A stretch of 64,000 nucleotides of DNA from contig JAZTWH010000011.1 in the NCBI GenBank assembly GCA_045635765.1, positions 4,511-68,510 on the forward strand. The letters are read 5' to 3'. Origin of the DNA: RGIG995 sp045635765 (GTDB lineage: Bacteria; Bacillota; Clostridia; Oscillospirales; UBA644). Each line of letters starts with the position of its first letter. The stretch's first letter is position 1. Below, piece after piece: positions 41,243 to 49,817 of the stretch. Below the pieces are notes generated by a model. That model was not told where the DNA came from. It saw only the letters and a program-made list of their open reading frames with translations, and did not search any database. The position numbers were made by a program, and so were the translations under genes.

Positions 41243-42437
41243 GAAGGCCGGCTCGGCGGGGGGCGTCGATTTCTCCCACGATCAGAGGTGCCAATTCCCT
41301 CAGAAGTCCGTCTGTGACGTTGCTGCCGTCGGGGGTGATTTTGTCCGGAGGGACGAGTTTGGTCTTGTTGGCAGCTTCTTGGATCGGGACGGAGCCGAAT
41401 CCCACGGCGTAAAGAGCTCCCGGCCTGCGGACGTAGGTGATCATGATCCCGGTTTTTCCTTCGTAGGCCGCCTTGACCGCCGCCCGGCCCAGGGAGACCG
41501 ATTCGGAAATATCGGTGGCGGAAAGGCAGTGGGACGCACACCGCTGGGGGATATTCAGCTCTACGGAACGGGATTTGCACCCAATCTTGTCCTTGACCAG
41601 TTGGCTGAGTCTGCGGGCCGCCCCCGAAAGGGAGGTATGGCCAAAGGCGTCCTTTTTGCCCGACGGGTCGGCCCCGTACCGAGTTCCGTCGGCGGTATGG
41701 ATCCCTTCCGAAACGGCCACCACCAAATTGGTCTTATCCTTTAGCTTTCTGCGGACGTCCTGCAAAAAACGGTCGCTGTCAAAATCGATTTCGGGCAGAT
41801 AGATCAGATCGGCACAATCTTCTTTAAACAGCCGGGGAATTCCGGCCGCGGCCGTAAGCCAGCCCGCATCCCGTCCCATGATCTCAACGATGGTGACGGA
41901 GGGCTCGGGGTAAACGGCACAGTCGCGGGCAATTTCCTGGACGGTGGTAGCCTCTTATTTTGCCGCCGATCCGAAGCCCGGAGTGTGATCCGTAGCGGGA
42001 AGGTCGTTGTCGATGGTCTTGGGCACGCCGATAATGATACGATGGTGTCCCAGGCGGGCGGCCTTCCGGGACAGCTTTTCCACCGTATCCATGGAATCGT
42101 TTCCGCCGATGTAGAAAAATGCTCCGATTCCGTACTTCTCAAAGGTGGCAAAAACGGTATCGTAAACCGGATCGGCAAGATTTTGGGGCAATTTCATCCG
42201 GCAGGAGCCCAAGGCTGCCGCGGGGGTCGTTTCCAGGGCGTAGAACTGGGAATCCGTGGAGATTTTTTCGTTGAGGCAGATGAAATTTTCTTCCAAAACC
42301 CCTTTTATTCCGTTCCGTGCACCGTAACACACGGCGTCGGGAAACAGTTCCCGACAGCCTTTCAAAATTCCGGAAAGAGTGGCGTTGATGGCTACGGTGG
42401 GACCACCCGACTGCCCCACCAAAATATTTTTTTTCAC
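41220..42437 (-). pseudogene. Phosphofructokinase (PPi-type) interrupted by an in-frame TAA
   Basis: Starts at GTG 42437, 10 bases after GGAGG, and reads as one frame of 405 codons with a single TAA at 41957-41955. The first part (160 residues) has the ATP/PPi loop LVGQSGGPTVAINA, YIGGNDSMDTVEKL and the PKTIDNDLPATDHTPGFGS segment typical of PPi-dependent enzymes (Gly-Gly-Asn-Asp, Pro-Lys-Thr-Ile-Asp-Asn-Asp). After SAAK comes TAA then EATTVQEIARDC, where the family has a Tyr. The second part has EIMGRDAGWLTAAAG and VELNIPQRCASH. Only one or two base changes (TAC or TAT to TAA, and GTG to GAG) separate it from an intact gene. It could be a nonsense mutation, an assembly error or rarely read through. 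Confidence 0.85.
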
Positions 42438-42603
42438 GTTTTGGGTCCCTCCAATCGTTCACGGTTTCGCCCCGGCGTTCTTGCCGGGCATAACCTCAAT
42501 ATCGGTAGTTTACCCAAAATTCCGCCGACTTTCACTTTTTAGCAAAAAAGGTTTCATTCGGCGTTGGCTTTGACGGTTTCCAAAGTTTTTTGAAACAAAA
42601 TGG

Positions 42604-42626
42604 GGGCCGGCTAAAAAGGCCGACCC
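42604..42626 (-). terminator. Probable terminator of mreB
   Basis: GGGTCGGC/GCCGGCCC on the minus strand with a T-rich loop, followed by ATTTTGTTT. The remaining stretch 42438-42702 contains only the pfk ribosome site and no gene. Confidence 0.55.
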
Positions 42627-42702
42627 TTGGTTTTTGTGTATTTTACGTTGCGGTTTTTCGGTGTTCTTCGTCTTTTACGAAAGACGGTGCCGTTGGGTTT
42701 TC

Positions 42703-43728
42703 TTACAAAAACCGCTTTTCCGGAAAGTTGACCTTGGCGTCCCGAAGGGAATCAATGCGTTCCAAGGCGATGCCCGTGCCCTTGACGACACAGCAGACGG
42801 CGTCCTCCTCCGTGTGGACGGGGATGCCGATACGGGCGGAGATCATTTGGTCGAAGCCGTAGATCAATCCCCCGCCGCCGGTAAGGCTGATGCCGCTCTC
42901 GGCGATATCGGAAATCAACTCCGGTGCGGTTTTGGCCAGTACGTCGTGAACGGCTTCCACAATGCTCTTGGCAGGCTCCAGCAGGGCGGACATGACCTCG
43001 GGAGAAGAGATGGAGATCTCTTTGGGAAGGCCGGTGGTGACACAGCGTCCCCGGACGGTCATGGTCAAGGTCTCCGGTCTGGGGGAGAGGCAACCGATTT
43101 TGATTTTAATATCCTCCGCCGTCCGCTGGCCGATGATGACGTTGTGTTCTTTTCGTACATAGCGAACGATGGCATCGTCGAATTTATCTCCGCCGCATTT
43201 GACCGATTCGGAGACGACCACGTCGTTCAGAGAGATGACCGCCACGTCCGCGGTTCCTCCTCCGATGTCGATCACCATTACGCCCCGGGGCTTGGAAATA
43301 TCAATTCCTGCTCCGAGGGCCGCGGCCATAGGCTCCTCGATCAGCTCCACCCACCGGGCTCCGGCGTAGCGGGTGGCATCCCGGACGGCCCGTTCTTCTA
43401 CCTCGTTGATCCGAGAGGGAACGCAGACGATGACGTTGGGCTTGATCAGGGAACGGCCGTTGGCTTTGCGAATAAAATATTTCAGCATTTTTTCAGTGGT
43501 TTCGTAATCGGAAATGACTCCGTCCTGCAAGGGGCGGAGGGTCACGATATTGTCGGGGGTGCGGCCCAGCATATCCAATGCTTCCTGCCCCACCTTCAGG
43601 ACCCGGCCCGTATCCCGGTCCAAAGAGACCACCGAGGGCTCCCGCAAAACGATTCCTTTCCCTTTTACGTAAATGAGAACCGTGGCGGTCCCCAGGTCAA
43701 TGCCAATGTCTTTCGCAAAAAATCCCAT
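42703..43728 (-). CDS. mreB: Rod-shape protein MreB (actin-like)
   Basis: 341 residues, starting MGFFAKDIGIDLGTATVLIYVKG (read in two parts: phosphate-1 motif DIGIDLGTATVLIY). Phosphate-2 is VMVIDIGGGTADVAVISL, and the adenosine motif is SLTGGGGLIYG. The IEEPMAAALGAGI and VPSRINEVEERAV segments are conserved in MreB and separate it from FtsA and DnaK. It polymerises under the membrane to guide wall synthesis. AGGAG precedes the ATG. No mreC or mreD follows, so this may be an Mbl- or MreBH-like extra copy. Confidence 0.9.
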   Translation of the reverse strand: MGFFAKDIGIDLGTATVLIYVKGKGIVLREPSVVSLDRDTGRVLKVGQEALDMLGRTPDNIVTLRPLQDGVISDYETTEKMLKYFIRKANGRSLIKPNVIVCVPSRINEVEERAVRDATRYAGARWVELIEEPMAAALGAGIDISKPRGVMVIDIGGGTADVAVISLNDVVVSESVKCGGDKFDDAIVRYVRKEHNVIIGQRTAEDIKIKIGCLSPRPETLTMTVRGRCVTTGLPKEISISSPEVMSALLEPAKSIVEAVHDVLAKTAPELISDIAESGISLTGGGGLIYGFDQMISARIGIPVHTEEDAVCCVVKGTGIALERIDSLRDAKVNFPEKRFL

Positions 43729-43784
43729 ATGTTCCCTACTCCTAAAAAGCCTCGCGGCAGGCTGTGACGTTTATTTCGCTTTCC

Positions 43785-43813
43785 ATTATATAATATTTCT
43801 TCCCGCTTGTCAA
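43785..43813 (-). promoter_or_regulatory. Promoter of mreB
   Basis: TTGACA (43813-43808), 17 bases, TATAAT (43790-43785) on the minus strand. Confidence 0.8.
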
Positions 43814-43901
43814 GACCGACGGTCGTTTTTTCTTGAAGAAACAAAGGAGTATGAAATCCAAACGTCTCTCTCGGGGGGCGGTCCTGAGGGGGACGTTTGG
43901 C

Positions 43902-44005
43902 CGGGCTTTTATCGGCGGGGGAGTATTGGCGGGGCTTTAGCGGGCTTTTATCGGCGTGTTTTTATTGGCGGGGCTTTTATTGGCTTGTTTTTATTGGCGG
44001 GAGCG
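43902..44005 (-). repeat. 14-15 base tandem array: copies of the GPH symporter stop region
   Basis: The gene end CGCTCCCGCCAATAA (stop 43993-43991) is followed on the minus strand by AAACAAGCCAATAA, AAGCCCCGCCAATAA, AAACACGCCGATAA, AAGCCCGCTAA, a partial unit and another unit ending CGCCGATAA. Nearly every unit keeps CCAATAA or CCGATAA. Confidence 0.9.
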
Positions 44006-45406
44006 GTTGTGTTTTTCTTTTAGAGCGGCCACGTTGGCGTCGACCTGGTTTTTGTGCAGGGGATACCAAAACCAAAGGACCAGGGCCAGGGAGGCAAATC
44101 CCAGGGCGGGGAGGAGGGTGGAAATATTAAAAATTCCTTGCAGGACCGAGGGGGATTGGGGCTGGCCGGAGGCCGCGGCGGATTCGCTATAGCCAATGCC
44201 GGTCAAAAGCCAGCCCGAAACTCCCGCCGCCAGGGCTTGCCCCATTTTTCGGGCAAAGGAATAGAGGGAGTATACGGCCCCATCCTCCCGGATTCCGTGT
44301 TTCAGCTCCGAATCGTCGATAACGTCGGTAATCAGGGCCCAGGATACCATGGAAAAGATGCCCAGCCCCAGCCAACAGAGGCCTTGAAGCCCGATATATA
44401 CCCATACGTTTTGGGGCCGGAGAAAATACAGCACCAGGCAAACTCCGGCGGCAAACAGATTGGACACCGCTGAAATTTCCGCTTTCCCAAAACGGGTGGC
44501 CAAAGGTTTTGCCGTAAGGGCGGCAAGGACCATCCCGACCATCATCACGACGGTGGAGGCCGATTGGGCCGAGGCGTTGTTGTAATAGTCGGGAAAGATA
44601 TAGGACGCCATATTTTGCATGGTCAACTGTGCCAGCAGCATCACCACCGAGGCGGCAATGATGGAAATCAGGGGTCGGCTTTTTACGGCGTTGGAGAGCA
44701 TTTTCCCAAGGGAACGGGTTTGAAGTCTATCGGGGGCAGGCTCCGGCAAGACCCGTTCCGTGACCAAAAAATAACACAAAAGGTAGCACAGTACGGAAAA
44801 CACCGAAAAAATTCCGGCGATGACCGTGACTCTGCTTCCCTTCAGTACCGTTTGTTCCCCCACTTTTTCGTAGGCAAACAGGGGGATTCCCACCCCAACG
44901 ATCAGTCCGGCCAGGGTTCCTCCCATGGTGCGGTAGGTGGAAAGGGATTGCCGGTCCCCCGGATCGGCGGAAATGGCGGAAGCCATAGAGCCGTAGGGGA
45001 TGTTGATAAAGGTGTAAAAGACGGAGCCCCAAAGAATGTAGGTGACGAATAACCAAGCCAGCTTGATCCCCATGGGGGCGGAAGCCAGGGACGATTGGTA
45101 GATGAGAAAGGACGACAGGGCCACGGGACCGCAGACCCGGAGGATCCAGGGCTTAAATTTCCCAGCCGGGGTGATTTTGCTTCTGTCGCAGATCCGCCCC
45201 ATGGTCACGTCGGTGAAGGCGTCCAGAAACCGGGCGGCCATCATCACCGTTCCCACCGCGGCCCCCGGGATCCCGATGACGTCGGTGTAAAATTTCAGAA
45301 GGAGCATGGTGGATAATATGAAGGTGAAATCATTGCCGAAATCCCCGAACAAATATCCCAGCTTATCCCGAAATCCGAAGGGACGCACACCCTTGACCCG
45401 TTTCAT
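43991..45406 (-). CDS. GPH-family glycoside/hexuronide:cation symporter
   Basis: 471 residues with about 12 membrane segments. The GPH hallmarks are GYLFGDFGNDFTF near the N-terminus, DAFTDVTMGRICDRS (about 60-76) and SWALITDVIDDSELKHGIREDG (about 350). It imports glycosides, pentosides or hexuronides with Na or H ions. GGGAGG precedes the ATG. It lies downstream of the GH2 gene and close to the glucuronate genes, so a glucuronide or glucuronate substrate is likely. It carries a stop-anchored repeat array at its 3' end. Confidence 0.87.
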   Translation of the reverse strand: MKRVKGVRPFGFRDKLGYLFGDFGNDFTFILSTMLLLKFYTDVIGIPGAAVGTVMMAARFLDAFTDVTMGRICDRSKITPAGKFKPWILRVCGPVALSSFLIYQSSLASAPMGIKLAWLFVTYILWGSVFYTFINIPYGSMASAISADPGDRQSLSTYRTMGGTLAGLIVGVGIPLFAYEKVGEQTVLKGSRVTVIAGIFSVFSVLCYLLCYFLVTERVLPEPAPDRLQTRSLGKMLSNAVKSRPLISIIAASVVMLLAQLTMQNMASYIFPDYYNNASAQSASTVVMMVGMVLAALTAKPLATRFGKAEISAVSNLFAAGVCLVLYFLRPQNVWVYIGLQGLCWLGLGIFSMVSWALITDVIDDSELKHGIREDGAVYSLYSFARKMGQALAAGVSGWLLTGIGYSESAAASGQPQSPSVLQGIFNISTLLPALGFASLALVLWFWYPLHKNQVDANVAALKEKHNRSRQ

Positions 45407-45469
45407 TGTACCAATCCTCCCGGCAGTATTTGTCGTACGATTTTCCCGTGCAGTTTTTTTGCAGATTTA

Positions 45470-45520
45470 TTGCATCCTTCTCGAAGGTTCCTACATCCTT
45501 CTTGAAGGTTCTTTGGGTAG
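45470..45520. repeat. Two-copy 24-base direct repeat upstream of the GPH symporter
   Basis: GCATCCTTCTCGAAGGTTC and ACATCCTTCTTGAAGGTTC in tandem between the GH2 terminator and the symporter start. Each unit contains a small hairpin (CCTTC/GAAGG). Confidence 0.6.
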
Positions 45521-45544
45521 TGTTCCTCAAAAACCGAAAGATAT

Positions 45545-45579
45545 GACAAAAAAGGCCCCGGAAATTCTTTTCCGGGGCC
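45545..45579 (-). terminator. Intrinsic terminator of the GH2 gene
   Basis: GGCCCCGGAAA/TTTCCGGGGCC (45554-45564 with 45569-45579), with T-run on the minus strand. Its upstream arm is the last unit of the stop-anchored array. Confidence 0.85.
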
Positions 45580-45589
45580 TTTGGGTTTC

Positions 45590-45662
45590 GGTTATTTCTT
45601 TTCCAGGGCCTTTGGGGTTCGGTTATTTCTTTTCCAGGGCCTTTGGGGTTCGGTTATTTCTT
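45590..45662 (-). repeat. 31-base tandem array: copies of the GH2 stop region
   Basis: Minus strand: the coding end AAGAAATAA (stop 45656-45654) is followed by two 31-base units CCGAACCCCAAAGGCCCTGG and AAAAGAAATAA, with TAA at 45625-45623 and 45594-45592, and a third unit that has become the left arm of the terminator. Confidence 0.92.
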
Positions 45663-47906
45663 TTTCGGTTTTTTGATGCGGTTGAGCTGGCGGTTCATCT
45701 TCAGTAATTCTTCTTTGGTGAATTTGATGTTCATGGCACCCACCAGAGAGGTGAGGCGGATGACCGTAAATCCGCCCATCATCTTCATCATGCCTTCGTT
45801 CATCATGGACATATTGTTTCCGCCGCCCTTCTTGCTTCCCAGGCCCTTCATGAGCTTGGTGGCCAGTCGGGTGAACCACAGCTTGCCCCGGAAGGTTGCC
45901 ATAATGTCCTCCAAGGTATCGTTCAGGGAGAAGCGTCCTTCGGGCATGGTGATGTCGAACCAGTTGAGGACGGCACCCTTTTCCTTCAGAACGTAGTCGG
46001 GGTTCATTTCCACCACCTTGCGGATGGTGCTTTCGTCGGTGCAGTCCCCGGCCACGGCCTTCAGGGTGGATTCCCCTTGGTTTTTCACCCGGAAGTAGAA
46101 GAAATGGTTGTCGCTGGTCTGCTTGCCGACGCTTTCCCCGTTGACGAACAGTTCTACCTCCGGCAGGTTGGAATAGACGGTGATCTTTGTCTCCTCTTCC
46201 ACCCGGTCGATATACCGTTTCCCGCACAGGTGGACGAAGGGATCTTCCGAGAGCCAGGCCTTATAGGCGTAGAAGGCGTCTTTTTTGTACTTCCGGTCCA
46301 TGGTCACAAGTCCCTTGTGATTCTGTCCGTTTTCTCCCCCTTCCGCCCGGGCGTCGGCCCCAAAGTCGAACATATTCCAGACGTGGGTGGCCCAGAGATA
46401 GGGTCTGGTGTAGAGCTGTTTGATCAGTTCTTCGTGATAATAGGCCTGATATTCTTCCGTATAGTCGCCCTGACGGGGGTCGGAAGTGTGCCAGTTCAGG
46501 GCTTCACAGCCGTATTCGCTGACCCCAATGGGCTTTTGGGGGAATTTGGCGTGGAATTCGTCGAACCAGGGACCGTTCATGTCCGTGTTCCCGCCATACC
46601 AGCCGAAATAGTGGTTGTAGGAAACCACGTCGGGAATCTGAACGTATTCCTCGTCCATGTCGCACATAGAAACGCAGGCCATGGTGGTCAGACGGGTGTG
46701 GTCCATTTCGTGGACCAGATCGTTGAGGATGTGATGGTTTTCCAAAAGGTCCGGGTCCTTGGCTCCCGCCATGGTGATTTCGTTGGAAAGACCCCAAACC
46801 ACGATGGAGGCATGGTTGTAGTTTTGGGTAACCAGCTCCTTCATCTGAGAGATGGTATTTTCTCTGCCCGCAGCCATGTGGTTGGAAATATACGGAATTT
46901 CTGCCCAAACAACCAAGCCCGTTTCGTCACACAGATCGTAAAAATACTGATCGTGTTGATAATGGGCAAGGCGGATGGTGGTGGCTCCCACTTCCAGGAT
47001 CAGAGCAATATCCTCCTCGTGATGCTCCGGCAGAAGGGCGTTGCCCACGCCCCAGCGATCCTGATGGCGGGAAACCCCTCGGAGGGGATATTCTTCTCCG
47101 TTGAGGATAAAGCCCCGGTCGGGGTCAATTTCAAAGTGACGGCATCCGAACCGGGCACAAACGGCGTCCAGTTCCTCCTCGCCCCGAAGAAGGACCGCCT
47201 TTGCGGTGTACAGATAGGGGTCCTTGCGTCCGTGCCAAAGATGGGCGTCGGACAGAAGGAAGGAGGCGTTGGTTTCGGCGGAAACCGATTCTGCCACCAC
47301 GGTGCCCTCCCGGTCGGTCAGGGTATAGGCGATTTTGTCCCCGTCCTTCCGATCGGTAACGTAGACCTTCACGTCTACCTTGCAGTCGGCCCCCTCCATC
47401 ACCGGGGTGACGGCAATGCCGGGCCCCCCGTAATAATCCAGATCAAAGTGGGTCTTGCCCACGGCGATCAGGTTCACGTCCCGATACAGCCCGCCGTAGA
47501 AGGTGAAGTCCGCCACCTGGGGATACACCCGATCGTTGGGAGCGTTGTCCACCAGAACCGAAAGAATATTTTCCTCGGCGATCTCCTCCGTCAGATTGAC
47601 ACGCCAGGTGGAATACCCGCCGTCGTGCCGGGCCAGATGCTTTCCGTTCAGATAAACGTCGGCAGAGGAGTTTGCACCCTTTAACTCCAAATAAAATTCT
47701 TCGCCCCGGGGAAGGTCTGCTTTTTTAAAGGATTTTACGTAGCAACAGGTTCCCCGGAAGTAGTCGTTGCCCCCGTCGGTGCCGTCCACGGCGTTCCAGG
47801 TGTGGGGAAGACTGACCCTTTCCCATTGGGGATCCACAGACTCCGGAGTCCGGGCAATATCTTTGCCGAAGGACCAATCGGCGTTAAAATTTAAAATCGT
47901 TCTCAT
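45654..47906 (-). CDS. GH2 glycoside hydrolase, probable beta-glucuronidase (or beta-galactosidase)
   Basis: 750 residues. Sugar-binding beta-sandwich (about 1-150), immunoglobulin-like domain (about 160-270) and TIM barrel (about 275-555). The acid/base is E376 in WGLSNEI and the nucleophile E464 in GVSEYG. Asn529 and Lys531 in GQNHKG align by eye with the Asn-x-Lys motif used to recognise the carboxylate of glucuronides, but related beta-galactosidases can look alike here. After an Ig-like segment there is a Met/Lys/Gly-rich C-terminal extension (about 625-750) that I do not recognise. No signal peptide, so it acts on imported substrates. The glucuronate genes across the divergent region favour glucuronidase. 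Confidence 0.85.
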   Translation of the reverse strand: MRTILNFNADWSFGKDIARTPESVDPQWERVSLPHTWNAVDGTDGGNDYFRGTCCYVKSFKKADLPRGEEFYLELKGANSSADVYLNGKHLARHDGGYSTWRVNLTEEIAEENILSVLVDNAPNDRVYPQVADFTFYGGLYRDVNLIAVGKTHFDLDYYGGPGIAVTPVMEGADCKVDVKVYVTDRKDGDKIAYTLTDREGTVVAESVSAETNASFLLSDAHLWHGRKDPYLYTAKAVLLRGEEELDAVCARFGCRHFEIDPDRGFILNGEEYPLRGVSRHQDRWGVGNALLPEHHEEDIALILEVGATTIRLAHYQHDQYFYDLCDETGLVVWAEIPYISNHMAAGRENTISQMKELVTQNYNHASIVVWGLSNEITMAGAKDPDLLENHHILNDLVHEMDHTRLTTMACVSMCDMDEEYVQIPDVVSYNHYFGWYGGNTDMNGPWFDEFHAKFPQKPIGVSEYGCEALNWHTSDPRQGDYTEEYQAYYHEELIKQLYTRPYLWATHVWNMFDFGADARAEGGENGQNHKGLVTMDRKYKKDAFYAYKAWLSEDPFVHLCGKRYIDRVEEETKITVYSNLPEVELFVNGESVGKQTSDNHFFYFRVKNQGESTLKAVAGDCTDESTIRKVVEMNPDYVLKEKGAVLNWFDITMPEGRFSLNDTLEDIMATFRGKLWFTRLATKLMKGLGSKKGGGNNMSMMNEGMMKMMGGFTVIRLTSLVGAMNIKFTKEELLKMNRQLNRIKKPKKK

Positions 47907-47958
47907 TGGCTTACCCTTTCTTGTTCTGATAGTATGAGCAAAAACCTTTTTTAAAATA

Positions 47959-47992
47959 CGGCGTCCGACAAATGCAACTCCGTCGGATGCCG
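47959..47992 (-). terminator. Terminator of the second GPH symporter gene
   Basis: CGGC-A-TCCGAC pairs with GTCGGA-C-GCCG, followed by TATTTT on the minus strand. Confidence 0.65.
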
Positions 47993-48011
47993 AAATTGTA
48001 CCGTAGAAATC

Positions 48012-49562
48012 TTATTCTTCCCCAGAAGCAGGTGCGGAAACGGAAGCGGATTCCGAAGCGGATTCCGAAGCGGATTCGGAAGCGGAGGCGGGGCCGGATT
48101 CGGAGGCGTCGTTGCCCCGTCCCAGTGCGGCGTTCATCTTGGCTAGGGTCTTTTTATCCAAATTGTAAATAACCGCAAGGCCGATGAATTCCAGAAGGGC
48201 ACTGACCAGGAACAGAATTGCCACCAGGTAACGCATGTTGAGGGCCACTTCCGCCGTCTGTGCCCCGCCGTTTTCGCCCACATAGCCTAGGGCCACCATG
48301 ATCACCAGCACCAAAGAAGGACCGGCACCCTGAGCCAGCTTGCGGAAGAAGGAGTGCAGGGAGTAAACGATGCCCTCTTCTCTCTTCCCGGTTTTCCATT
48401 GGTTGTAGTCGATGGCGTCTCCCATCAGCGCCCAGGACACGGTGGAGTAAATGCCCAAGCCCAGATTGTAGATCAGCTGGCAAAGGATATAGATCAAAAG
48501 GCCCTTGCTGTCGGGAGTAATGGGAAGGACCACCAAGCCCACCCCCGCAACCACGGAGCAGAGAGAACCGAAAACGCACAGCTCTTTCTTTCCGAATTTT
48601 GCAACGGCTTTCCGGGCAAAGGGAGTAAAGCAGAGGATGGGAATCATAGAGAACAGCTGAACCACGCCGGAAATTTCGGGGTTCTTAAAGTAGGTTTGGA
48701 ACAGAACGGTGACGGCAGTGGCGGCACCCTGCATCCCAATAAACATCCCCATGGCGGCCAGAGTGGCACCTACGGCGGGCCGGTTCTTCATGAAATTGCC
48801 AAAGGCTACAAATACGTTAAATTTTTCCTGCTGTTCGTTCAGTTTTACGTTGGTGTCGACCCGGACTTTGGTGGTGCGGATCATAAATTGGAAGGCAAAG
48901 AAGCCCAAAACCCCCATGATCAGGGCTGCCCAAAATACGTTGTATCCCTGAAGATCCTTGATGACATCTCCGGCTTCGTCCAGCACCGCCTGACCGTTGG
49001 CGTCCACCCGGTCTTTCCAAATAAGAAAAGGAAGAATGACCATTGGGACCATGTTCCCGATCATGGAGCCGATGGAACGCCATGCGGAAAGGGACGCCCG
49101 GTCTTTTACGTCATTGGAAATAATTGACAAAAGAGATCCGTAGGGGACGTTTGCCACGGTGTAGAAGGCGTCCCAGATCACGTACCCGGCCAAAAAGACG
49201 ATGATCTTTATGACCCGGGGAGCGTTGGGAATGGGGATAAAGCACAGGGCCCCAGCTACCAAAAGACCAATCGACCCGGCCCAGATGTAAGCAAGGAACT
49301 TATTTCTCTTGTACTTGCGGCGGTCTGCGTCGATCATGGACCCGATCAGGGGATCGTTAATGGCGTCCCAAATCTGCACGAAGATCAGCAGAAGTGCGTA
49401 AAGGGAGTCCCCCAGACCCATAAATTGGGACCAGAAAATGGTGAGCGTTCCCTTCAGGGCGAAGCTCATGTTGCATCCGAAGTCACCGGCTGCGTAGGAG
49501 ATACTGTCAAGTATGCCGAACTTGCGTACCCCGTTGGCATCCAATTTTTTTTCTTTTGCCAT
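48012..49562 (-). CDS. Second GPH-family sugar:cation symporter
   Basis: About 516 residues from the second ATG (MAKEKK), which has the better spacing to GAGG. Twelve membrane segments with the GPH features ISYAAGDFGCNMSFAL, DAINDPLIGSMIDADRRKYKR and STVSWALMGDAIDYNQWKTGKREEG. The C-terminal tail is a short Ser/Ala/Glu repeat (SASESASESASESAS) coded by 12-base units. It is first in the minus-strand GH2 cluster and divergent from the AraC gene. Substrate probably a glucuronide or related glycoside. Confidence 0.87.
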   Translation of the reverse strand: MAKEKKLDANGVRKFGILDSISYAAGDFGCNMSFALKGTLTIFWSQFMGLGDSLYALLLIFVQIWDAINDPLIGSMIDADRRKYKRNKFLAYIWAGSIGLLVAGALCFIPIPNAPRVIKIIVFLAGYVIWDAFYTVANVPYGSLLSIISNDVKDRASLSAWRSIGSMIGNMVPMVILPFLIWKDRVDANGQAVLDEAGDVIKDLQGYNVFWAALIMGVLGFFAFQFMIRTTKVRVDTNVKLNEQQEKFNVFVAFGNFMKNRPAVGATLAAMGMFIGMQGAATAVTVLFQTYFKNPEISGVVQLFSMIPILCFTPFARKAVAKFGKKELCVFGSLCSVVAGVGLVVLPITPDSKGLLIYILCQLIYNLGLGIYSTVSWALMGDAIDYNQWKTGKREEGIVYSLHSFFRKLAQGAGPSLVLVIMVALGYVGENGGAQTAEVALNMRYLVAILFLVSALLEFIGLAVIYNLDKKTLAKMNAALGRGNDASESGPASASESASESASESASVSAPASGEE

Positions 49563-49718
49563 GGTTTTCATCCTCTTTTCCTATTTTATTTTAATTTCAA
49601 AAAGAATTTCGGAGATATAAGAATACCTTCCATATAAGTATAAAGTATTTCCGAAAATTTTGTGAGTATTATTTTACACAAAATTTGTAATTTTTTAATG
49701 CTGTTACATATTTTCCTA

Positions 49719-49747
49719 TTGTAATTAGACAAAAACTGTGATATAAT
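49719..49747 (+). promoter_or_regulatory. Promoter of the AraC-type regulator gene
   Basis: TTGTAA (49719-49724), 17 bases, TATAAT (49742-49747). The A/T-rich stretch 49572-49817 between the divergent symporter and regulator genes is the likely control region of the locus. Confidence 0.6.
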
Positions 49748-49817
49748 AATAACAATAACTGGAAAATATATAAATTTTTCCAAATCAGAAGGACTGGGAA
49801 GGAGGGACCTGTACGCC

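Noticed and set aside
42438..42702. Possible gene between pfk and mreB
   Set aside because: Only short frames without start signals; the stretch is explained by the pfk ribosome site and the mreB terminator.
46077..47684. 535-codon plus-strand frame opposite the GH2 gene
   Set aside because: Shadow; GH2 catalytic residues are on the minus strand.
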